Assembly: GCA_014529385.2 (NCBI GenBank)
Contig: CM043966.1
Span: 100,120,587-100,184,586 of the forward strand
Origin: Adiantum capillus-veneris
Lineage: Eukaryota > Streptophyta > Polypodiopsida > Polypodiales > Pteridaceae
Direction: 5' to 3'
Length of the DNA: 64,000 nucleotides
The translations under genes and the position numbers were made by a program. The notes below the pieces were generated by a model, which had not been told where the DNA came from, searched no databases, and saw nothing but the letters and a program-made list of their open reading frames with translations. Positions 9,511-21,077 of the stretch are shown one piece after another. Within the stretch, counting starts at the first letter, position 1. Every line of letters begins with the position of its first letter.

Positions 9511-11895
9511 TGCAACTGATGGACTACTGGCTGCTCTGTGTTGATGTATGGAGAAGGTGAAGGTGGAAAGATTGACAGATGACAAAGGACTTGAGGTAGG
9601 GGATTGCGTTGCTAGCGTGCAAAAAACAAAGAAATAGGTAGCCTCTAAAGCCTTGCACAAATCGCACCGTTGGAAGGAAAGATAGAAACACCGTCGGAAA
9701 AACCTGTGATTAACACCTGCAGAGCTCTAAGAAAAACCCTCCAAGCAAGAAGCACCATTGGAATTAGATAAAACCAAGAGCATCACAACGTAGCTTGGCT
9801 CACGTAGATATCCGTAGAGTATTCATATGAACCATTCCCATAAAAATTGAAGAAGTCATGGCCATTCCAAGTGAAGGTGTTCACTCCAAAACTCAAATAG
9901 AGGGCTCCTAAAAAAGTTGCAGGTGTTATTAATATGGGGGCTTCCTTATCTTCTCTCTCCTTAGTCGACGAGTCCCTTTGAGTGTTTCATTATTACTAGT
10001 GTGGCTGGCGGCCTTCGGCCGTCTCTCTCTATCTCTTTCTCCCCCCTGCATGCGCACTGTCCTCACTACAGCCGGATAAAGGAAATTGCGACATGTGGCA
10101 CTGAAAAACCAGTCTCCTTAATATCTAGTATAGAATCTAGATATAGATATACATATAGATTGGATGGTTTTTGGGCTCAATTTGGGCATTCCTGGAGAAA
10201 GGACGATGCCTTTTTGGCCTGCCATACTGGCAGCCTTAGTGGTTGGCTCAAAGTTGGGGCATGTATGTGTCCCCCCCCTCATTGGTCGGAAGGAGACACC
10301 TTACCTCTCCCTCTTTTGGAAATTTACCCCTTTCTACTGTGCGCGAGTCGCGCGATGGCGGCCCCTATGCGTCGCTTTCTCTGCTCCGCGCGTGTGCGGA
10401 TTCGGGGACGGGTCTGTATTTGCTTGCGTGCGCGCTGATGTCCACCTTCGACAGAGGCTCCAATGTCTCATACTGTGCCCATGCTCCTCGATCGACACTG
10501 GATCTGGCTCATCTTTGAGGGATGGCTTCATGTGACGTTCCCATTTCTGGCTATGGTCTGTGGCGGGCTTAAATGGGTGGGTTTTGAGGTCGGCCTTGGA
10601 GGCTTGTGTATCAGGTACTGCTCTTCTTCTTGAGCATGTGTTTGGGTATATTTATGTATGGAATGTGCTGTTGTCTTATGGGATGTATATAACCTGCAAA
10701 TGGCAGCCGTGTTTTGTTCTTGGCACTGTTCTGTCGCCTCTTCTAATCTCTCTCTTGGCCATTCAATCTGTACCAAGGGGGTTCCTGTGAAATGAAGAAA
10801 AAGATACTGTTTGTAATCCCTTTTCAACTACTATCGTCTATCATGGAAAAACATAAAATTATAGTAAGGGTGAACCGGTCTGCACTGTCCCACAGGATGG
10901 TGGTGGTGTCGTCACTGTTTCCTTGACTTGTGTCCATGCATAAAATGTAAAAAGGAGCATACTCTATAAATGTATCCTACGCTCCCTCGACCAGCGAGCC
11001 CCTGCTTTTATTTTTTCCTTGCTATTCTCTGGATTACGGAGTTTTCTTCGTTTCTACCTTTCCTTTTACACAGGTTTCTGCTTTCAATCTCTTGTTTGTT
11101 TGCTTGATTGTCTGTTTTTGTTTTCATGTATTTTATTTTTTGCCTGTGTTCTGTGTTTCTTGTTGCTTGTTGTATGTGGATGGATGAGGTTGCTTGGCTG
11201 CATGGGGGCGGTGTGTGTGAAAGTATTGCTGCATGCTGCTTGTTACTTGCTTGTTTTTTTGTTTCATTCTTCGGTTTTGAATAGCCATGGTTAAGATTTT
11301 GGGGAGGGCTGCGGTGGTGACACTTTTAAATGTGGGCTCGGCAATAGGATGAGGTGAATTAGTATAAACTTTCACACTGCCAGGTTGCAGCTGCATTTTG
11401 ATCATGAATACGCTTGAAAGCCTTGGCACGATCAAAACACATTTTGAGATGGCCACTGTTGCGCTGAGCTGACTATGAAGCTGAATGCTGAATTTCAGTC
11501 TTGGTACTCGGAAATGCTGAGTTTCAAACCTGATATGTTGATCTCGTCTAACTAGTGATATGGTCTGGTGTTGTTATACTTTGAAGGGCCTGCTTGCTTG
11601 GCTTGAAGGTGCTCACAGGCACCAAATAGGCAATCCAAACGAGCCCGGATGATGGGTTCTTTGAGAGAGAGTGGCAAGACCCACTGGCCCCTGCTTTGAT
11701 TTTCTTTTTTTACTGTGAAAGCCTGAGTACACCTTGCTACATTTATCGCGTTGTTATGCTTTGAAGGGCCTGCTTGCTTGGCTGAGAGTGAAAGTCACCA
11801 AATAGGCAACCCAAACGAGGGCGGGCAACGAGAAGAGAGAAATCCCGCAGAGATTCTAGAGAGGGATGAAATGGGTTGAAATTTCGTTGAGGACC
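9511..11895. other. Non-coding stretch with a two-copy duplication
   Basis: No protein-like frame with support was found. A phrase beginning TTGAAGGGCCTGCTTGCTTGG occurs at about 11580 and again at about 11760 (186 bp apart), each followed by ACCAAATAGGCAA and CCAAACGAG, so this is an old tandem duplication just upstream of the receptor-kinase pseudogene. Confidence 0.6.
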
Positions 11896-12895
11896 CCGTC
11901 CCTTTCGATTTATGCCTGCATTCAAACCTCGCCAGGCTCATCATGTTCTCCAATCGCATCTCCGGATCCATTTTTGAAAGCCTTGCAAGCTGCCAATCAC
12001 TTCTTCAAATGCGTGTGCAGGACAATAGGCTCACAGGTAGCATTCCTGCTTTCTTCCGAAGCTTACCAGGTTCGAGTTTCAAAACAATGAGCTACCAGGA
12101 TGCATGCCGACTGATATCAGCAACTCCTCGAAGCTAGATTATATTGATCTTTCTTTTGACTGGATTAGTGGAGGGCTTCCAGCAAATATGTGGCAGCTCC
12201 TCAACGTACAGAACTTCCTTGCCAGTGGGAACAACCGCACTGGGACTATCCCATCTGATTTTGAGGTATCATGCATATCCTCAACTGACCTCCCGTTGTT
12301 GCAAAATTCTCTCGCAGGAGCAATTGCAAGAAATTGATCGCCACAGACCTGCAACATAATCAGCTCATAGGAGGTGTCCAGCCGGAGCTTGCAAGCACAC
12401 CCAATTTGGGAGTCCTTGACCTCTCCCAAAACTACCTTGGTAGAGAGATTCCCCATCAGTTTCAAAATTTGACCACACTAGAGGCTTTCAATGTCTCTTA
12501 CAATAACCTGTCGGGTCCAATCTCTCTGGAGAGCATGTTCAAATCTGCCAGCCTTGGCTCATTTCTTGGCGATCCTTATTTGTGTGGGGGTACGCTACCC
12601 CGCTCATGCACTGAGTTTGGGGATGGCAGCTAGCTTTCAGGCAAAAGTACGAAGAGAAGCCTGGAGCTGATGTCGCTGGTTGGACGGTGCCTCTTTAAGC
12701 AATATGGAGGTCGATTCTGCAGCAAAGACACATTTGAAGATATGGATGAGTGGCCATGGAGACTCACTGCATTTGGAAGGCTATCTTTCACCAGTAGTGA
12801 TTTCTTGGATGCACTGAAAGATGAAAACATAGCTCGCAATGCATTTGCCCTTGTTCTTTTGCTGGTGGTTAGGTGCATTGCCAGGTGAAAGGTTT
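11896..12895 (+). pseudogene. PXY/TDR-like LRR receptor kinase pseudogene (fragment)
   Basis: Family members are plasma-membrane receptors for CLE-type peptides in vascular meristem control. Several frames together carry leucine-rich repeats (LIMFSNRISGSI, VQDNRLTGSIP, VLDLSQNYLGREIP, FNVSYNNLSGPI) and the LRR C-cap ending FLGDPYLCGGTLPRSC (about 12565-12618). At 12740-12790 comes WPWRLTAFGRLSFTSSD, the signature just before the kinase domain in the PXY/TDR group. At least three frameshifts separate these pieces; the transmembrane segment is not clear and the kinase domain is absent, the sequence losing similarity after about 12830. A retained intron-like gap between LRRs cannot be excluded. 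Confidence 0.8.
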
Positions 12896-13854
12896 GCTGA
12901 AGGCCTTAGTGTGATTCGGTGCTGTTGACTGCTTGTTGAATCATACTGTTCACTGTGTTCTGGTTTTTTTTTTTTTAAAAGCATGGTCAAAGATTTGTAG
13001 ATAGCAGGAATGTGTTCTTTTTCTCGTGATCAGGTGCATTCATTTGCACAAATACATGAAAATGCTTTACACAGAAAGATGCATACAATGCTTGTATATT
13101 TATGTGTATAGATATTCTATTATAAAAGGCTCAGTGTGATTCCATGCTGTTGATTGCATTCTGATATTTTTTTGAAGCATGCTCAAAAGATTTATAGATG
13201 GCACAAATGTGCTTTCTGTTGTGGATTTTAATAGGGACATGCGGACATCTTGACTTCGGTTTGTTGTGATAAGTTTCTTGCTTTTGCAGGCTAGTACTTC
13301 TTGTGTCTACTACTTCGGTGCATGAATTCTCGTGTGCATGGGCACGTGGTCCATCTTGACTTTTGGGGATACTTGTTTCATTTGTTGTCATGTTTGGAGT
13401 GGTTTTTTGTTGCTGATGGTTATGTCGTTAGGTTTTACTGTGTCTCATGTTATCACTTGCATATGTTGCTTGTGGCCATTGAGAGTTTAGTGGGAAAGGG
13501 ATCTAAAGGCGGGCCGGTTGAGATATGCAGCAATTGTGGATTGATATCATCTGTTTTCTTTTGTAGGACAGTGTTTATTGTGTGTTTGCTTGGTCTGTGT
13601 CTCTTCATTTGTGCGTGTTCTTTGCGTTTGCAATGCTTGGTCTTTGTCGTTTAAGGGACTGAGGGTGGGGTTTTGTTATGTACGTTATATGTGAACATGC
13701 TTAGCTCATGTCGAGCACTCCCTTCCCCCTTTTTCTTTTTGTTTATCTCTCTTCTTTTCTTTTCCTCTTGTCTAAAAAAACATTCGCGTGATTTAAAATG
13801 TTGGCTCATCGTGTGTCACGAGTCTCTTGAGGCATTCCCAATGTCGATCCTCCA

Positions 13855-13892
<38 letters not shown>

Positions 13893-14732
13893 CCCCTCCC
13901 CCCTCTGTCCCTGTTTATTTCCGTTCGAGCTTAAAAGAATGTAAATTGTGCATCATTGGTTTTCTTTATAGTCTCGTGCTTTACAGTGGGTTGGTGGTGC
14001 ATTTTGGCCCGTCACTGCTAAAAAAGAAATGACATTCACATTCCTTGCTCTCCATTACTATTTGTCTCATGTGGCACTACTCTATGTTGGATCGGTGACT
14101 TTTCGCAAGCGTAGTGTGTACAGTGAACCGAAGTTCATTATCCAACCATCTCTCTTAAAAGACAAAGGGCAAGTTTGCAGTACGATAAATTCTACCTTCT
14201 TTTGAAGAAAGCTTATACAAAACTGGTTTATTTTGTGTATTTTGAAATCTTTCATCTTTTACAATAGGTGCACAAGTGGGATGTTTGAAAGCGTCAAAAG
14301 CAAAGATGGCTATTGTTAAGATCGAGAGGTACGGTATATATAACACCAAAAACATTGACTATCTACTTCTATCTTTTGATGTGAATAGATTTTGCATGTT
14401 CTTATATATTGTTTTGTAGATGCTTTAATTCATATTGAAGACGATGAAGTGAAAGTCAACCCTTTTTCGCAACAAGAACCTCCTATTGTAGAACATAATG
14501 TGCCTTTTTTTTGTATATAATATACCTCTTTGACATCACTCCTAGATTTGCAGTTTAGGGTATGTGCTAAACAATTATGGTACATGTCAACTTTTCGATC
14601 CCAAAATTTTGAAGTTTTTCAAAGTTAATCTTGTGGATTCGTACAACTCCAACACAGTCATTGTCGTCGTCGGTTCATCTCTGATAAGTCAATTTGCTTT
14701 CTTTCTAAGTGTTTGTAGTTTTGTATGGATAG
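12896..14732. other. Non-coding stretch
   Basis: No supported gene. A roughly 100-bp segment (GTGTGATTCGGTGCTGTTGACTG at about 12908) recurs in diverged form about 227 bp later (about 13134), and a (CT)n tract lies at 13857-13890. T-rich sequence gives long but non-protein-like frames near 13300-14030. Confidence 0.6.
13857..13890 (+). repeat. (CT)n microsatellite
   Basis: About 17 uninterrupted CT units. Confidence 0.97.
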
Positions 14733-14818
14733 AGGGTTCTGCAATCAAAACAAAAGAACAAGGCAAACGGTGGAACATCAAGTTTCTCTCTTTACTTCGA
14801 TGCTACCTCGATCGTCAC
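14733..14818 (+). pseudogene. Left part of a reading frame split by the TR-GAG insertion
   Basis: This frame is open from just after a TAG at 14730 up to the insertion point. If the 8.9-kb element and one copy of its GTCAC duplication are ignored, it runs on without a stop into 23709-23870. The short left part includes TSSFSLYFDATSIV. I do not recognise it. Confidence 0.35.
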
Positions 14819-15382
14819 TGTTAACCCTTACGGCACACGGACACCCTATGATCTATAAACGTTGTATTATTTAGAGTCAGGTACCGGGCTTGTCGGACCA
14901 ATAGGGAAAGGTAGAGTGATCGCCAATGAGAGGCGCACTTTAATTTGGACATTCAAGGGATTAGTTGGTTAAGCATGGACGCTCAAGTGTGAATGGGGTG
15001 AGCTCCTATAAAAGCCAACTAAATCTAATTTTTACTCATTCTCTCATTTGTGCAATAGAAGAGTGCTCTTGCTCCATCTCCATCTTCTTCTTCTTCACCT
15101 CCTTGTGTGTGCGTGTGTGAGAGAGAGAGAGAGAGGGAGAGTGTGTGATCGAGCATTACGAAGGCACGACGGCGGCGAAGCGGTTGAGCGCGGCACGACT
15201 GCAGCTTCTTCTTCATCGCGGCGAGGAATCCACCACGAAGGCGAGCGTAGAGCGGTGAGTGACACACCCTTTGTTTTCTTGAGCTTGCTAGTTTATGCTT
15301 GTTGTGTGCTTGGAGCCGTTTGTGGCTCGCACACGATGTATTGGCAAGTCCCTTGCTTCGACAGTGCGGTAAGAAGCGCACA
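14819..15382 (+). repeat. 5' LTR of the TR-GAG element
   Basis: It is 564 bp, begins TGTTAACCC and ends AGCGCACA. A promoter-like CTCCTATAAAAGCC lies near 15004-15017, followed by a GT/GA-rich tract, consistent with transcription starting in the LTR. Confidence 0.95.
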
Positions 15383-15386
15383 TTTT

Positions 15387-15404
15387 TGGCGCCGCTGTCG
15401 GGGA
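15387..15404 (+). other. Primer binding site
   Basis: TGGCGCCGCTGTCGGGGA lies four bases after the LTR end and matches the form of primer sites used by plant Ty3/gypsy elements that prime from tRNA-Asp. Confidence 0.85.
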
Positions 15405-15526
15405 TATGCCTTACACTAAGCTCGGTTAGCACTTTACGTTTCTTTGTGGTGCAATTTCTATCATAGGAAAGGCAAGGAAAGAGTGTGGAGATTTCTATTT
15501 TTTGCGTTTTCTGCATTTGCTGTCAA

Positions 15527-15780
15527 GTTTCAATTTCTGTTATTGTCTGCGTTTTTTCAATTTCTACAATTTTTGCATTTTCAAGTTTGGCGTTTTCAAT
15601 TTCTGTAACTTTCAGTTTTTGCGTTTTCAATTTCTGCAATTTTTTGCATTTCTGCGTTTTTTTAATTTCTGCATTTTCAAGTTCGGCGTTTTTATTTTGT
15701 GCAATTTTCAATTTCTGCGTTTTCAATTTCTGTAATTTTTTGCATTTTTGTATTTTCAATTTCTGTATTTTTTGCGTTTA
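15527..15780 (+). repeat. T-rich minisatellite in the element leader
   Basis: Variants of GCGTTTTCAATTTCTGCAATTTTT are repeated about ten times with irregular spacing. It lies in the untranslated leader; an A-rich stretch (15781-15815) follows, which could pair with the T-rich repeats. Confidence 0.85.
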
Positions 15781-16324
15781 AAAAAAAAATTGAAAAAAAA
15801 AATAGTAAAAAATACGAGAAATAAAAACGCGAGTGAGGGGGTGGCGAATTTTTTCGAAAATAAAAAACGTCTCTTAAAACGGACGGGTTGGTTTGTATAA
15901 AAGATAGATCGGGATCGGGAAGCCCAAGCCCAAGCCCAGGCTTCAGTCCTCAGTCTTATGATATATACTAGACTCACTCTTATATATATACCCTACTCCC
16001 TCAAGAGAGAATGAGAGCATGTGGGACAAGTCCTCCACTCTCCTCTTTTCTCTTCCCACTTGCACCCTTAAACTTTCTAGTTTGGACCTATTTCCCTACT
16101 GAAAATTGATAGTTTTAGGGATTCCGAGGGCATAGAGTGACCAAACGGAGGGCTGTAAAGCACGGCACGACCCTCTGACCGATACGCTCGTTTCGAGCTA
16201 TCACACGGTCCATTCCACGACACGTTCTAAAAAATCTAACAAAAAAACAAACAAAAAACACGCTAAAAACTAGTCACAAGGCTTCCTAGAGCAGCTTTTT
16301 GACACCTTAAGGTATCAAAAGCAC

Positions 16325-16939
16325 ATGCACTTACGCTCTGGGCGGATGCTAGAACACGAGCATATTGAGGGTGCCTCTGTTCATACGGACACCCATTACC
16401 CATCCACGATAAGCTCTAGACCCTCAGCGGGGACACAAGGTAGCACCACCCAAGACCCTAAAATAGTCGCTTTCAACTCAGAAATCATGGAAGCATACCC
16501 TACCCAAAACACTGAGAGAGAAGGCCATGCACCTCCCGAAGCTCCACAGCCTAGTACTAGTATGTTTAGCCGTTTCATGGAAACATTAGGTAGAGCTACT
16601 CGCTCGAAACCTGATGCAAATGAAGCACACGAAGGGGGTGGGGAAGTGGAATCTCCTTTCACATCGCACGTGGACCCCACACCCCCAAAGAGTGTCCATG
16701 TGGATATCCTACCAACTTCTTACCAAGAAGGCTCTATTGAGCTGCTTCCTTCAGAAGTTCCCTCTAGAGTACCGTTGGTGACAAGTAAAACCACGGGGAG
16801 CAACATTGCTTCTACCTCACAAGAAACAGTTAACACGTCGACTCTAGAAGGATTGTTCATTAATGATCATTGGACATACGACCTCCACACTGAGGTGTTG
16901 ACAGATCTACACTCTGGCCACGCCTACCATGTAGGATAG
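16325..16939 (+). pseudogene. TR-GAG gag, N-terminal part
   Basis: The frame starts MHLRSGRMLE, an opening common in plant Ty3/gypsy gag proteins, and runs 204 codons to a TAG at 16937-16939. The following 833-codon gag frame (16994-19495) is in the same phase, and the 54 bases between contain no other stop, so the original product was probably one protein of about 1,056 residues. The segment is low-complexity and Ser/Thr/Pro-rich with no enzymatic motif. The TAG could be a CAG mutated by deamination or a read-through codon. Confidence 0.7.
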
Positions 16940-16993
16940 ATAGAGATTGTACAATCCACCTCTAGTGCCACGAGCATCGAAGATCAACAGAAA

Positions 16994-19495
16994 ATGATCT
17001 GTAATGTTATCCATGGCATTATTCAATCAGAAAGGCAAAACCGAGGGGTAAATATACTCTCAGCTGGCCCCATGAGATTTCTGGATACGAGCAAGGCTCA
17101 ACAGCCTACTCTATCACAAATGGAAACTCCTCTAATGAGCCCCATGGACCCATCTTACGTCATTTCACCTGGGGTCTCTATGCAATCTGAGCCTCCGAGC
17201 GACAACTTTAGCTTCCCTAACTTGGCTCAACCCTCTATTAAGGAAAACCCAGTGCTCACTCCAGGGATAAGCCTGACAGAGAATGTACCGATGACATCTA
17301 CGGTTAGCGCAGTGCCACTACCTAGTGTCGTAGTACCTAATATGGGGCCTCGACCGTATGTGCCTCTAGCCCCTTATGTACACATGGCCCCCACACCTCC
17401 AATTGTACCACTTGCTTATGCTCCTCGAGTGCCGCTCCCTAGCTCTTATCCGAGTGGATCTATGTCCGGTTATGTTCCATATCCTGCATCATCCACACAT
17501 ACGCCAAGATCGGCACCCGTCCCTCTCCCACATATGATTCCAAGAGTACCTCCATCGGCCCTGCCTCCTCACATAGGTGACGTGGCAGCGTTTGCTCAAA
17601 CCATAGGTCGATCTATCGCGGAAAATATGCGTCATGCATCTGATAGAGAGCCTAGAAGTAAGGCAGTACAAATTGCCAAACTCACGCAAAAATTCAATGG
17701 GGATGAAGATGCTAGGAAACACATTGAAGTGTTTGAACAAGTATGTGATTCCTTAGGGGAACGCAACGAACTACATAAGTGCTATGCCTTAAGCTTGACA
17801 TTAAGTGGGAAGGCTGGAGATTGGTATAGGACCCTAAGGGTGGACGAGAAAACAATCTACCCTACCCTTCGAAGGTTGTTTCTAAAGGAGTACATACGAG
17901 AAGGTGTGCTTTGGGGTGTAGCATCTCAGCTACAGAAGGCCGAACGTAAGGAAGGAGAGTCAGTAAGGGACTTCATTAGTCGTCTAAAGCACTTAAACTC
18001 TCGCTGCCCTGTAAATGAGCGCTTCAACAATAACCAACTGCTTGATCGATTCATTCGAGCGTTGAGGAATGAAGGAATCTATAATGGACTAGTGATTAGA
18101 GGTATCACAACCTGGGAAGATGTCACTGCCAATGCAATCCAATTAGAGGACAACTTGATGATAGCAAGCATGAGGGTGTCTACTGACACGAGATCCACTA
18201 GCTCACAAGTCATTGAGTATGAACCCATGACTGCAAAGCCCATTGCCAATGAGCCAAAGGTATTTGAGACATTCTTCACAGACCTCACCAAGGCAATCCA
18301 AGAGTCTCTTAAGGATAATCGACCCCCTCAAAATAGTCACATGTATCCAAGAAGGGAGCAACAATGGTGTTCCATTTGCTTAGGTCCACATAGCACTAGT
18401 GAGTGTCCTACGTTTAGAGTAAAATTTAATGGAACTTGCAACGCATGTGGTAGGTATGGTCACCAAGCTAAGGAATGTTTAATGATCAAACGTATGATGG
18501 CAAATAGACCACCTGCAGCCTGGACGGATCCGCCTCGAGCTCTTGTATTGATGCCTACTCCACCTGTTGAGCAACTACCGCAACACATGGTCCCTAGATC
18601 TCAAAATGTTGTACAAGCTACACTGCTATCACCTCCTGTGCTAGGACCGCAGTCCCCGCATCCAAGAGTCGCCCCTATGAACCAAGTGGGTTGCGAGCCA
18701 TCAAATGCTTATCCAGATGGCTGTGAGGAGGAAATAGACACTAGTATTGCCTACGGACTTGATACATTGGAAGAGTGTCCTATATACTACATGGAAGATT
18801 GTTGGGGGCAAGTCAAGCCGGTTTATCAAGCTGCTGCTCTCGCATCCAGAGGTCAAAATATCAACACCCAGGCTAGGAGGCCACCTCTTCAATGCTACGA
18901 GTGTGGTGGACCACATCGAGTAGCGGAGTGCCCTATTAGGCTGCAAAAGAATGTTGCACAGATGCAAATGAATCAAGGGAGCACGTCTGCAATGCCAATA
19001 CTCACATGTAATCGTTGTGGCATAGATCACTTGATTGCCCAATGCCCCTATAACCCAAATGCGCCTAAAATCACACCCCTGAATTTGGTCGAAATTGCTA
19101 GTGTGACATCGCCAATACCACCCGTCGCACCCGCTTATGCGATTACACGGTCCATGCTTCAAGGGCCAGGCCATATCCTCGAAGAGAGAGATACCGCGTC
19201 AGTTATCCAAGCAAAGAAAAAGAAGACACGAAGGAAGAAGTCGCAGAATACGGAAAATTCAAAGCCAAGTTCCAAAACAAACATAGGAACAGGAGATGAC
19301 CCCGTGTATATGAATGACCTCGAGGATGATTCAGATTCAATCGAGACAATGGAGACTAGAACCAATACCACAAGGGGAAAGACCGACAAGGAAAACCGTA
19401 ACATGGGACCAAATGAAAACCGAATAAGAGAAAATCATAGAGCCTCTGAAAACACCACAAGTGTTTCCAAATCCAATCCAAGACCCCCAAGATAA
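16994..19495 (+). CDS. TR-GAG gag polyprotein with four CCHC zinc knuckles
   Basis: Gag assembles the particle and binds element RNA. After a Pro-rich N-terminal third, residues about 220-365 match the Retrotrans_gag domain: KFNGDEDARKHIEVFEQV, GKAGDWYRTL, FLKEYI and VRDFISRLKHL. Four knuckles follow at about residues 458, 481, 633 and 672 (CSICLGPHSTSEC, CNACGRYGHQAKEC, CYECGGPHRVAEC, CNRCGIDHLIAQC); most gags have one or two. A basic run KKKKTRRKK lies at about 740. The first ATG used here (16994) is downstream of the upstream frame's TAG, so the true start is probably 16325. The stop at 19495 overlaps the protease frame by 35 bases. Confidence 0.9.
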   Translation: MICNVIHGIIQSERQNRGVNILSAGPMRFLDTSKAQQPTLSQMETPLMSPMDPSYVISPGVSMQSEPPSDNFSFPNLAQPSIKENPVLTPGISLTENVPMTSTVSAVPLPSVVVPNMGPRPYVPLAPYVHMAPTPPIVPLAYAPRVPLPSSYPSGSMSGYVPYPASSTHTPRSAPVPLPHMIPRVPPSALPPHIGDVAAFAQTIGRSIAENMRHASDREPRSKAVQIAKLTQKFNGDEDARKHIEVFEQVCDSLGERNELHKCYALSLTLSGKAGDWYRTLRVDEKTIYPTLRRLFLKEYIREGVLWGVASQLQKAERKEGESVRDFISRLKHLNSRCPVNERFNNNQLLDRFIRALRNEGIYNGLVIRGITTWEDVTANAIQLEDNLMIASMRVSTDTRSTSSQVIEYEPMTAKPIANEPKVFETFFTDLTKAIQESLKDNRPPQNSHMYPRREQQWCSICLGPHSTSECPTFRVKFNGTCNACGRYGHQAKECLMIKRMMANRPPAAWTDPPRALVLMPTPPVEQLPQHMVPRSQNVVQATLLSPPVLGPQSPHPRVAPMNQVGCEPSNAYPDGCEEEIDTSIAYGLDTLEECPIYYMEDCWGQVKPVYQAAALASRGQNINTQARRPPLQCYECGGPHRVAECPIRLQKNVAQMQMNQGSTSAMPILTCNRCGIDHLIAQCPYNPNAPKITPLNLVEIASVTSPIPPVAPAYAITRSMLQGPGHILEERDTASVIQAKKKKTRRKKSQNTENSKPSSKTNIGTGDDPVYMNDLEDDSDSIETMETRTNTTRGKTDKENRNMGPNENRIRENHRASENTTSVSKSNPRPPR

Positions 19496-21077
19496 ACCGC
19501 AGGGGCAAAAAGGGAAGAATCGTAAAAAGAAGATTAGGACGTACCCAAACCCAGTAGACGAGATTGAGCAGGTGAAACATCTAAGAGGTTTAGTGGAGGA
19601 GACTCAAAGGAAACTAGAACCAGAACCCATGCAGGTCAAAATTCATGACACAGTGTTTCCCACGCAAGTTCATCCACCCCACATGAACCATAGACCGTTA
19701 GCCATATCTAGTATCATCCAAGAAGGGAGTGAGGACGGGACATCAGAAAGTGAGCATACACCTTTCTTGTTGGAAAGGATGTTTAACGAAGGAATACCTG
19801 ATCCCATTGAGGAATATGAGATTCCATCTTCACCAGTTCCTAGTCAAGGACCTACACCCTGCAAAATGCCAATGAATGTTGCCAAACTAGTGGACTTCAT
19901 GTCTTCTGAGGTCCGAACCACGATCATAGCAAAGCTGTATGGAGATCCTAAGTTATTCCTTGCACTTCGAGCATTCCTTAACGGAGAGCTACGAACGGGA
20001 TTACCGCGGTTTGCGCAACCAAATAGGCCTGACTCGATTATGATTGATGAAGAAAATCATGTGCAATCACTTGACTTAGATGGACACGAGTCTGTGATCG
20101 AGGTACCCATTAACGAATTAGGGCAGTATTTTGAAGGCGACGAGTCTAATGCGACCCTACCCATCACTACCAAGGGATTAACTATAAAGGGAATTCTTGA
20201 TGGTGGTGCGGGAGTTAGCATCGTTACAAAAGATTGTTGGGAATCCATGGGAAAACCCCGCCTCAGTGTTACTAACATTGTGGTAAAGATGGCAAATGGT
20301 ACCATAGCCAAACCTATGGGGATGCTCAAGGATCTTAAGATCAAAGTTCTAGGACACAAGGTACGACATACGTTCATTGTAATGGATTTCTCTAAACACC
20401 TTATGTCATATGAAATGATTTTAGGACGACCATTCATGAGGGAAGCACAAATGGTTCATGATTGGTCTAAAAATCATGTCTATTTGCAATTCCAAGACTC
20501 TGTCCTTAGAGTGGATTTGGTGACTGGTAAGGTACACCCCTTAGGGAGTAAAACTATTATTGATCATCGCTCTGACACCACAGTTCACTCGGCCCCACTA
20601 CAATATTGTTACACTTGTAAGAAGGATACAGACATTGGCCAAGATTCTTCTTATATGGATATCCTACCTGGGATGACTGAGTCGGACAATGTGGATTGGA
20701 TCCACCTAGCATCAACCATAGACACTTGGGGAAATAGGGGGACGACCTGGGTAACACCTGAGGGGGATGAAATGCATGTACCCTTAAATATGCTACAAGC
20801 AATGCATATCGCTTCCGACAAGACTCATCTTAATGTCACGAAGAAAACATACAAGTGGGTCCCTAAAGCTTCTTTAGTGACCATAGCTAGTGCAAAAGAC
20901 AGAAGCCTTGTAAGAAACGTACCACTTGCTCCAAGAAAAGTAAGAAAATGTTGCGATGGATCCCTAAACGACTATTGGAAGCCCAAGGCTACTATCAAGG
21001 AAATGATCAAATCTGGGTGCCAAAACGTAGATTGTGCTCTTACCTATCACCTGACCCAAGTGAGCCCAATCCCGTAG
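19461..21077 (+). CDS. TR-GAG protease region
   Basis: This 538-codon frame is shifted relative to gag and overlaps its end by 35 bases, the arrangement used for programmed frameshifting, although a simple mutation gives the same picture. A retropepsin-like domain lies at about residues 235-345: catalytic motif ILDGGAGVSIV (near 20190-20222), flap region with ANGTIAKPMG, and the closing MILGRPFM. The D-G-G form, instead of D-S/T-G, occurs in many plant elements. No reverse transcriptase follows; the frame ends at 21077 while the likely continuation is in the next frame. Confidence 0.8.
   Translation: MFPNPIQDPQDKPQGQKGKNRKKKIRTYPNPVDEIEQVKHLRGLVEETQRKLEPEPMQVKIHDTVFPTQVHPPHMNHRPLAISSIIQEGSEDGTSESEHTPFLLERMFNEGIPDPIEEYEIPSSPVPSQGPTPCKMPMNVAKLVDFMSSEVRTTIIAKLYGDPKLFLALRAFLNGELRTGLPRFAQPNRPDSIMIDEENHVQSLDLDGHESVIEVPINELGQYFEGDESNATLPITTKGLTIKGILDGGAGVSIVTKDCWESMGKPRLSVTNIVVKMANGTIAKPMGMLKDLKIKVLGHKVRHTFIVMDFSKHLMSYEMILGRPFMREAQMVHDWSKNHVYLQFQDSVLRVDLVTGKVHPLGSKTIIDHRSDTTVHSAPLQYCYTCKKDTDIGQDSSYMDILPGMTESDNVDWIHLASTIDTWGNRGTTWVTPEGDEMHVPLNMLQAMHIASDKTHLNVTKKTYKWVPKASLVTIASAKDRSLVRNVPLAPRKVRKCCDGSLNDYWKPKATIKEMIKSGCQNVDCALTYHLTQVSPIP

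Noticed and set aside
10001-10535. Overlapping plus-strand frames of 91-145 codons
   Set aside because: Three frames overlap with similar length and no domain or protein-like pattern, as expected of GC-rich non-coding DNA.
13301-14032. Cysteine- and leucine-rich frames of 117-119 codons
   Set aside because: They result from T-rich sequence and a (CT)n tract; no signal peptide with a meaningful continuation or family likeness.
15387-15404. tRNA gene at the primer binding sites
   Set aside because: Only the short complement to a tRNA 3' end is present; no tRNA gene was seen anywhere in the window.
15025-15516. 163-codon minus-strand frame over the 5' LTR, with a similar one over the 3' LTR
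   Set aside because: It lies antisense in LTR sequence, spans the microsatellite, and its repetition only reflects the LTR pair.
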